Below are positions 58,828-64,000 of a stretch of 64,000 nt of DNA, piece by piece. The first letter of the stretch is position 1, and each line of letters begins with the position of its first letter. The translations under genes were made by a program, and so were the position numbers. This DNA is from Streptomonospora nanhaiensis. Lineage in GTDB: Bacteria; Actinomycetota; Actinomycetes; Streptosporangiales; Streptosporangiaceae. A model generated the notes under the pieces. That model saw only the letters and a list, made by a program, of their open reading frames with translations, had not been told where the DNA came from and searched no databases. The stretch spans positions 372,001-436,000 of the forward strand of contig NZ_CP113264.1 in assembly GCF_026642255.1 (NCBI RefSeq), read 5' to 3'.

Positions 58828-59481
58828 ATGGCGGACATCAATCGCAGGACGAAAGCGCTGAACTCGCTGTTACCGCGGAGTCTCACCCCCCTCAACGAGG
58901 TCCTCGAGAGGCGGCTGCTGGTGATCCGGAGAGAGCTGCTGAGGTCGACAGAGATGCTTGACGACGTCCGGATCTCCGCCGAGAGCTTCGTGGAGGCCGT
59001 GCGGAGGCAGAACCCCCTGTCAGCGCCCGAGGCCGAGGTCCTGAGCGCCGAGGTGGTCAGGGAGGCAGAAGCGGTGCACAGAGGGCATCGCACAGGTATC
59101 GAGAACCGCGAGAGGAATGTCGCGGAGCTCGCGCGCACTTGGGGCAAGCCGGGATGGTCCTCGGCGCAGGACGCCAACACGTTCATCCGGAAGGACAGGG
59201 ATGCCTCGGATGAAGCCTGGCGCAAGTACGAAGCTCGGATGAGCGCCCTGAAGAGCCGTGTGCACCTGGATCCCGGCCAGAGAACGGGGGACCCCTTCGT
59301 GCCCCGTGCGGCGGACGTGCCGGGAGCGCGCGCGGTGACCGGTCCCGTGCCGGACCCCCGCCCCGCGTTGCACGACCGGCCCGGGAGGGCGCCCGGGGCC
59401 GCCACCGGCAAAACCACCGTCCAGCCCGCGGCACGACGACGGGGTCCGGCGGGACGGCGCGGGAGGGGAACGGGTGCCTGA
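58828..59481 (+). CDS. Tandem paralogue B, candidate secretion substrate
   Basis: 217 residues. It shares the upstream 30-odd bases, ribosome site, first 17 codons (MADIN..., NSLLPR) and the C-terminal domain with paralogue A, but the central 120 residues (ERRLLVIRRELLRSTEML, VAELARTWGKPGWSSAQDAN) have diverged, with scattered conserved positions such as TWGKPG. The tail (RRRGPAGRRGRGTGA) is strongly basic. Codon 15 is TTA (58870-58872), as in paralogue A. The arrangement of a variable core with constant ends suggests a modular family of effectors. Confidence 0.75.
   Translation: MADINRRTKALNSLLPRSLTPLNEVLERRLLVIRRELLRSTEMLDDVRISAESFVEAVRRQNPLSAPEAEVLSAEVVREAEAVHRGHRTGIENRERNVAELARTWGKPGWSSAQDANTFIRKDRDASDEAWRKYEARMSALKSRVHLDPGQRTGDPFVPRAADVPGARAVTGPVPDPRPALHDRPGRAPGAATGKTTVQPAARRRGPAGRRGRGTGA
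59247..59438 (+). repeat. 192-bp perfect direct repeat, copy 2
   Basis: Second copy of the repeat at 58518-58709, 729 bp downstream. It codes for the common C-terminal domain in paralogue B. Confidence 0.95.
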
Positions 59482-59549
59482 GCACACGCCCTCCGCCGCG
59501 CGCACCGGAACCTTCGACCCAGCAGCACCGACCGGCAAGGAGCGGGACC

Positions 59550-60920
59550 ATGGCCTCCCCGACAGCCACCGCTGAACCGCCCCCTCCCCAGGTGGGGAAC
59601 GAGCCCGCCGCCAAGCAGCCCACGACCCACGACCGGAACAAGGCCTTCGCGGCCCCGGACGCGCCCCAGAGCGCCGGCGGGGCCGGAGACGTGGCGTCGG
59701 AGACCGGGGCCGCGCTCTCCTCCATCACCAGGTTCAACGCATGGGTGCTGGACTACCTCGTGCGGATTGCCCAGGCCCTCTTCCGGGCCGTCACAGGCCT
59801 GGCCATGATGCTCGTCGTCCGCCCGCTCGCACGGCTCGCCTTCCGCTTCGTCCGCTGGCGCATCCGCAACGGGCTCATCCCCACCCGGATGCGGACCAGG
59901 TCCCGTCTCCGGCAGGCCAAGAAGGCCCAGGCCAGGGCGGACGAACGTCTCAGGCAGGTCGTCCACCGAGCCGACGCGCACGTGGCCCGAGCACGGGCCC
60001 GAGGCGAGGGCATGGTGCGATCCGCGAAGCAGACGGGGACCCTCATGGTGCATCAGGCGATGACCCGGGCCAAGGAGGACGTGGCGGCGGCGCAGGAGAG
60101 GCGGAACGCTCGGATCACGAACGCCCGGCAGCGCACCGAACGTCTGAAGGCGCAGGTCCGGCGAACCGGCTCCGCGAACATCCGCAGGGCGGAGTCTCAG
60201 CGCGACAAGCTGGTCGCGGACGCCGCCGGCAAGGGTTCCGTCGCTGTCAGGGACGCGAGTGCCCAGGGTGAGGCGCTCGTGCAGAAGGCCAAGGATCGGA
60301 ACTCCCAGAAGGTGGAACGGGCGAGGATCCTGGGCAGGAAGGCCGTCGCCGAGGCGATGAGCCGGGGGGACGCGGACGTGCGGGCGGCGGTGCAGGCCGG
60401 CGTCGTGCGGGTCCTCGCCGCATCGCGGCACAGCACCGTCCTGACGCACGCGGCCGAACAGCAACGGGACGGGCAGGTGCGAGCGGCCGTGGACCGCAGA
60501 GACCGCGCCGTCGACGCCGCGACAACGGCCCACGACGCGTACACCAACGGGATCGCCGACCGTGTGAAGGACCTCCAGAGCCTGGCCAAGGACCGGAAGG
60601 TGCCGAAGAAGGACGCGAAGGAGATCCTGCGTTGGGACGCCGCGAAGGCGTCCGGCCAGCGGAAGCAGTTCGAGAGGGAGATGAAGGCGGCGGACCCCGC
60701 GAGCCCGGATCTGCGGTCCTCCCGGATGAAACCGGCCCAGAGCACCCGCGTGGGGCGTCTCCCCTCCTCCTCCGGGCCGACGCAGAACACCAGGCCCTCT
60801 CTGCGCTCCCGCAGGATCGGGAACGTGGGCGCCAGGCGTGCCCGCCCGGCCACCGCCCCCGCGCCCCACCACGTCCAGAGCGGCCGCACGGTCGGCCGGA
60901 AGGGCACAGCGACCCCGTGA
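59550..60920 (+). CDS. Membrane-anchored Arg/Ala-rich coiled-coil protein
   Basis: 456 residues with GGAG upstream. A Pro/Ala-rich head leads to one hydrophobic segment (about 65-95, LVRIAQALFRAVTGLAMMLV). A long helical, strongly basic coiled coil follows (RLRQAKKAQARADERLRQVV and similar runs to about 370). Short repeats such as GDADVRAAVQAG and QRDGQVRAAVDRRD occur. The C-terminus is Arg/Pro/Ser-rich. The layout suggests a scaffold, a phage tape-measure-like or a DNA-binding membrane protein; no family is recognised. It belongs to the secretion operon by spacing. Confidence 0.7.
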   Translation: MASPTATAEPPPPQVGNEPAAKQPTTHDRNKAFAAPDAPQSAGGAGDVASETGAALSSITRFNAWVLDYLVRIAQALFRAVTGLAMMLVVRPLARLAFRFVRWRIRNGLIPTRMRTRSRLRQAKKAQARADERLRQVVHRADAHVARARARGEGMVRSAKQTGTLMVHQAMTRAKEDVAAAQERRNARITNARQRTERLKAQVRRTGSANIRRAESQRDKLVADAAGKGSVAVRDASAQGEALVQKAKDRNSQKVERARILGRKAVAEAMSRGDADVRAAVQAGVVRVLAASRHSTVLTHAAEQQRDGQVRAAVDRRDRAVDAATTAHDAYTNGIADRVKDLQSLAKDRKVPKKDAKEILRWDAAKASGQRKQFEREMKAADPASPDLRSSRMKPAQSTRVGRLPSSSGPTQNTRPSLRSRRIGNVGARRARPATAPAPHHVQSGRTVGRKGTATP

Positions 60921-60942
60921 CCCCACCCGACAGGAGGACCGT

Positions 60943-62541
60943 ATGAGCCCCCAGCGGCCCAAGGGCCAGATCAGCGGAAAGAAGGCCGACGAGCTGCGCC
61001 GCAACCGCGCGCGGCTCACCGAACTCCTCACGCCCTCGGGCCCGGAGTCCGGCGGAGGCGGGGACAAGGACATCGCCGAGGCCCTGTTCCTCGCGGCGAT
61101 CAGCTCCTCCGTCGGCCCCGGCGGGATCAGCAACGCGGGGGCGCTCGCCAGGGGCAGCGTGTTCCACTTCCTGCGCAAGCGCAGCAGCCAGAGCAGGGGT
61201 GAGCAGTTCTTCGCGGAGGAGCACGTCGGGTACCTGCCCGAGGTCGCGATGGGCGGCCTCGGCCTCCTCCGCCAGGCCGACGCCCGCCTGGTCGCGGACG
61301 TCCTGGGCGTCGACGTCCAGAGGGTCCGCGAGGTCCAGGCGAACACGCGCCCCCAGGACGTGGACGAGATGCTGCGCGCCGACTACCACTCCGGGCGGAT
61401 CGAGCAGGCCGCGCGCGTCAGCATGCAGGACCAGGGGCCCGATCCCGACACGCCCCCGGAGCACCTGTGGCGGCGCGGGCTCGACGAGACCCTGGACCTG
61501 GACCGGATGAACCCCCGTGAGCTGGCGCTGCACCAGCTGAGCGCCGCCAACTCCAACGAGCCCGGGGCGAGGGAGGCCGAGAACAGGTTCCGCGAGAAGC
61601 TGGCCCAGGAGCATCCCCAGCTCGCGGACTCCGTGGATCGGCACGAGCAGGGCTCCCGAGCCGACGCCAACTCCGTCATGGCGGGAGCGTCACCGCAGGC
61701 CGACGGCCGTCCGCTGGAGTCGATGGAGCAGTACTGGGCGAAGGCCGTCCCCTGGTTCAAGGACAACCGTGCCGACCTGAACAAGCTCCGGGACGACGCA
61801 GAGTCGGTGTCCGTCGCCGTACTGAACGGCGCGCTGCCGGAGTCCGCCATGGGTGACATGTACGCCAACCTGGCCGCCAACAAGAACCTGCCCGGGGTGG
61901 GCGAGAACCTCAGGAAGAACCTGGAGGTGGCGCGGGCACGCGAGTCCGCGGGCGCGGTGAACACCTTCCCCCAGGGGGACGCTCTGCTCGACACCCTGGA
62001 CCAGGCGCGCGGGTATCCGACGAACAGCCTTCCCGACCGGGCCGAGACCGTCGCCGCGGGCAACGCGGCCAAGGGGGGCCTGCGGGCGCACGACGCCGCA
62101 GAGCCACTGGGGCCGCACCTGGTCCTCGGAGACTCCCGCCTCCCCGTGACCAGCGCCCAGCTGGGACGGGCCCAGCGTGAGAACGGGAGTGCCGTCCTGC
62201 GCCCCGACGAGGCGCGTGCCCTCGGGGCCCAGAACGGGGAGGGCGAGGCCCGAGCCAGCGGTCGCGGGGCCGGGAGTCACGGGGCCCGCCACCCGGAGGC
62301 CCGGGTGGCCGAGCGGCGCGAGAGCCGGGACAAGCGCGACCGTGTCGCGCGAACCCGCGCGCAGGGCGTCCTCTACAGGCGGGGCGAGGCGGCCCGCGCC
62401 GCGGCCGGCGACTCACCGAGCCTTCCCACGAACCGGGCCCAGCAGAAACGCGCGGCGGGGAGGCTGACCGCCGTGCACGAGGGACAGCGCAGGCGCCACT
62501 CCGTCACCACCACGCACACCCGGACCACCACGGCCAGGTGA
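60943..62541 (+). CDS. Large unknown protein with basic tail, secretion locus
   Basis: 532 residues starting MSPQRPKGQISGKKADELRR, with CAGGAGG upstream. No membrane helix or signal peptide. Residues 40-180 are helical (DIAEALFLAAISSSVGPGG, EVAMGGLGLLRQADARLVAD), the middle is polar and the last 130 residues are Arg/Ala/Gly-rich (VAERRESRDKRDRVARTRAQ), ending GQRRRHSVTTTHTRTTTAR. The basic tail is compatible with a VirD4-recognised signal, and the size and position fit an effector or a relaxosome-like accessory protein. I recognise no relaxase motif (HUH or Tyr cluster) in it. Confidence 0.7.
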   Translation: MSPQRPKGQISGKKADELRRNRARLTELLTPSGPESGGGGDKDIAEALFLAAISSSVGPGGISNAGALARGSVFHFLRKRSSQSRGEQFFAEEHVGYLPEVAMGGLGLLRQADARLVADVLGVDVQRVREVQANTRPQDVDEMLRADYHSGRIEQAARVSMQDQGPDPDTPPEHLWRRGLDETLDLDRMNPRELALHQLSAANSNEPGAREAENRFREKLAQEHPQLADSVDRHEQGSRADANSVMAGASPQADGRPLESMEQYWAKAVPWFKDNRADLNKLRDDAESVSVAVLNGALPESAMGDMYANLAANKNLPGVGENLRKNLEVARARESAGAVNTFPQGDALLDTLDQARGYPTNSLPDRAETVAAGNAAKGGLRAHDAAEPLGPHLVLGDSRLPVTSAQLGRAQRENGSAVLRPDEARALGAQNGEGEARASGRGAGSHGARHPEARVAERRESRDKRDRVARTRAQGVLYRRGEAARAAAGDSPSLPTNRAQQKRAAGRLTAVHEGQRRRHSVTTTHTRTTTAR

Positions 62542-62624
62542 CCGGCGGAGCGGCCCGCCCGCTCTCCTGACCCCGACGGCACTACGGCGCCGACACCACC
62601 ACGAACGCGAAGAGGGCCCCGACG

Positions 62625-63119
62625 ATGAGCACCGAACCCCACGACCACGCAGCGGACCTCCTGGAGGAGGAGTCCCGGGATGCCGCGCCTGTCGGCGGGG
62701 GCCTCACCAGCGAGGCCCCGAACGTCACCTCGGCCGTCGCCGGGGTGGACGACGGAGCGGAGGACGACGGCGAGCCCGCGCCGGAACCCGTGTTCAAGAA
62801 CGTCGAGGAGTTCGTGCGGCTGCGCTTCCTGCCGGTCTACGTCCGCCCCGAGGGCGGACAGTTCCGCTGGTGCAAGGAGTGGTGGCGGCACGCCGAGGCG
62901 GTGTCGCGCTTCCAGGCGCTGTGGCACGCGTGGGAGGTCCTGCGGTGGGAGGCCGGCACCGGGATGGCGGTCTGGTACCGGGACCACCTCGACTTCCAGA
63001 TGAGCATCATCCTCGGGGACAACGGGCCGTTCCGAGAGTGCACCTCGCGCCGCCACCAGGACCCGCGCCCCCTCCCCGCCGACCCGTCCCCCGAGGGCTG
63101 GTTCGAGGACGAGTGGTGA
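62625..63119 (+). CDS. DUF4913 domain protein
   Basis: 164 residues. An acidic head (LLEEESRDAA ... DDGAEDDGEPAPEP) precedes the DUF4913 core: FVRLRFLPVYVRPEG, FRWCKEWWRHAEAVSRFQAL, WEAGTGMAVWYRDHLDFQM. This domain is common in actinobacterial plasmid and integrative-element genes of unknown role. Its presence fits a mobile origin for the locus. ATG start 83 bases after the previous gene; no clear signal peptide. Function unknown. Confidence 0.85.
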   Translation: MSTEPHDHAADLLEEESRDAAPVGGGLTSEAPNVTSAVAGVDDGAEDDGEPAPEPVFKNVEEFVRLRFLPVYVRPEGGQFRWCKEWWRHAEAVSRFQALWHAWEVLRWEAGTGMAVWYRDHLDFQMSIILGDNGPFRECTSRRHQDPRPLPADPSPEGWFEDEW

Positions 63120-63310
63120 CCGCCGCCCGAACACGGTGACGGAACGGGGGGACCCGCCCACACCTGCGGCGAGCCCCCTCCCTCCTGTCCGGGGGAGAGT
63201 TCACCCCGGCGTCACCGCCCGGACGTCCGCACAGGCCGGGCCCGTCCGGCCGCGCCGGTAGACAGGTCCTGTCCCGACGGACCGGCGGGGCGGGACCGGG
63301 AGGCGTGCTG

Positions 63311-63796
63311 GTGGACCCCTTGCAAGCGGCTTTGACGATCGGCAGCGCCTTCATCGGCGCGACCGGCCTGCTCATCGCCTCGGTAGCGCTCGGCGCCCGC
63401 TGGGAGGGGAGGGGCGAGGCGGATCAACAGCTCGCGGAGGCCAAGCGCTACGACCTAGCGGTTTCCCAGGACCCCCGTGTGGTCGAGGCGACGGCCCTCC
63501 AGGCGGCTCTGGACGCCTACCGCTCCGCGGACATCCCCGTGAGCAAGGAGCTCGACGCGGCCGCGCAGGGGGTCAGCCGTTCCGAGAACGAGGCCGCCAC
63601 CCGTGAGAAGAGGGTCCAGGCGCACTACGAGAAACTGGGCGATGCCGAGCGGGCCGTCGGGCGGCTCGTGCTGCTCGACCGGCCCGGGGGTGTGCGCGGG
63701 GCCCTGCGGAGCGTGCGCCGCGGAGTGGCGAGGCCGTTCCGGGGTGGGCAGCGCCTCGCTCCCCCGAAGACGGCGGGCCGGGGGGCGGGCGTGTGA
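63311..63796 (+). CDS. Small single-pass membrane protein, unknown function
   Basis: 161 residues from GTG 63311 (GGGAGG seven bases upstream); GTG 63305 is too close to it. One membrane helix near the N-terminus (about 8-28, LTIGSAFIGATGLLIASVAL), then a charged cytoplasmic helical domain (WEGRGEADQQLAEAKRYDLA) and a basic tail. It is followed by an overlapping GTGA start of the next gene. It is likely part of the same unit as DUF4913, although 190 bp separate them. Confidence 0.65.
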   Translation: MDPLQAALTIGSAFIGATGLLIASVALGARWEGRGEADQQLAEAKRYDLAVSQDPRVVEATALQAALDAYRSADIPVSKELDAAAQGVSRSENEAATREKRVQAHYEKLGDAERAVGRLVLLDRPGGVRGALRSVRRGVARPFRGGQRLAPPKTAGRGAGV

Positions 63797-64000
63797 CCGC
63801 CGCCGCGGTACTCGCCGTCGCGGCCGCGCTCCTGGCCGCCGCGCGCCTGTTCCTGAACGGACGGCACCCGGATCGCGGCGTGCACTCGCCGGGAGGGACT
63901 GCCGAGGAGGCGCTGACGGCCGATGCCGGGCGTTCGCTGGAACGTGCGGCGGAGTTCGGTGCGTTCGAAGGGCACCTCTGGGCCTGGCGCGACTTATTGT
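63793..64000 (+). CDS. Membrane or secreted protein, truncated by window end
   Basis: Only the first 69 codons are in the window. The GTG start overlaps the preceding TGA (GTGA). A hydrophobic N-terminus (AAAVLAVAAALLAAARLF) is a membrane anchor or signal, followed by a polar region (EEALTADAGRSLERAAEFGA). Codon 68 is TTA (63994-63996), rare in this genome. No family can be named. Confidence 0.5.
   Translation, partial: MTAAAVLAVAAALLAAARLFLNGRHPDRGVHSPGGTAEEALTADAGRSLERAAEFGAFEGHLWAWRDLL

Noticed and set aside
60943..62541. Possible relaxase behind the coupling protein
   Set aside because: No HUH motif, no catalytic Tyr cluster and no recognisable relaxase domain in the translation.
46321..64000. 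Classifying the secretion locus as an ESX/type VII system
   Set aside because: No WXG100 proteins, EccC-type triple ATPase or mycosin; the VirB4/VirD4, TcpC-like and NlpC/P60 set fits type IV.

Overview
The window comes from a very GC-rich (about 70% or more) actinomycete. A hspR/HAIR-controlled dnaK-grpE-dnaJ operon, DivIVA/FilP-type coiled coils, SCO6880-type secretion genes, many GTG starts with GTGA/ATGA overlaps, near-absence of TTA codons and Streptomyces-style envelope clusters suggest a filamentous or sporulating genus, with Nocardiopsis or a relative my best guess. I saw no rRNA, tRNA, insertion sequence or CRISPR array.

Layout. 1-4.4 kb: hspR (cut by the left edge), dnaJ, grpE and dnaK on the minus strand behind HAIR operators. 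5.0-7.2 kb: a membrane Fe-S oxidoreductase of the EtfD type. 7.7-11.6 kb: an alpha/beta-hydrolase divergent from a TetR regulator over a clear tandem operator, then a coupled lysR and class-A-beta-lactamase-like pair. 12.5-17.3 kb: an ABC exporter followed, after a strong terminator, by two tandem near-duplicate histidine kinases with no response regulator. 17.5-25.6 kb: membrane and hypothetical proteins, gamma-carbonic anhydrase, a DivIVA-domain coiled coil, a GNAT acetyltransferase, an EmrB/QacA efflux pump with divergent TetR, and a His-Gly-repeat methyltransferase. 25.8-28.9 kb: RidA divergent from D-aminoacylase and a PfkB kinase across a 21-bp operator. 29.1-35.0 kb: DUF2975 plus HTH pair, small membrane protein plus YidC paralogue, Cu/Zn-SOD-like lipoprotein, DASS anion symporter and YigZ.

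35.1-46.1 kb is a cell-envelope module. The plus strand carries a beta-propeller lipoprotein, a secreted propeller/fibronectin-III protein and a SapA-like secreted protein. Convergent to these on the minus strand are MoxR ATPase, DUF58, a TgpA-like transglutaminase that lacks its catalytic triad, and a membrane protein with a pseudokinase and an FN3 domain.

46.3-64.0 kb is the most interesting part: a VirB/VirD4-like type IV secretion locus arranged divergently around an AT-richer control region (48.85-49.45 kb). On the minus strand are a TcpC-like subunit, a two-domain peptidoglycan hydrolase and a small Gly/Ala-rich protein. On the plus strand are a degenerate P-loop protein, three pilin-like two-helix proteins, a VirB6-like channel protein, a VirB4 apparently split into SCO6880 and ATPase parts, and a VirD4-like coupling ATPase. 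After these come two tandem paralogues with diverged centres and a 192-bp identical tail, a membrane coiled-coil protein, a large basic-tailed unknown, DUF4913 and two small membrane proteins. No relaxase is visible. I infer that this could be a protein-secreting rather than (or as well as) DNA-transferring apparatus, with the tandem paralogues as candidate substrates. The only in-frame TTA (bldA-type) codons I found all lie in this locus.
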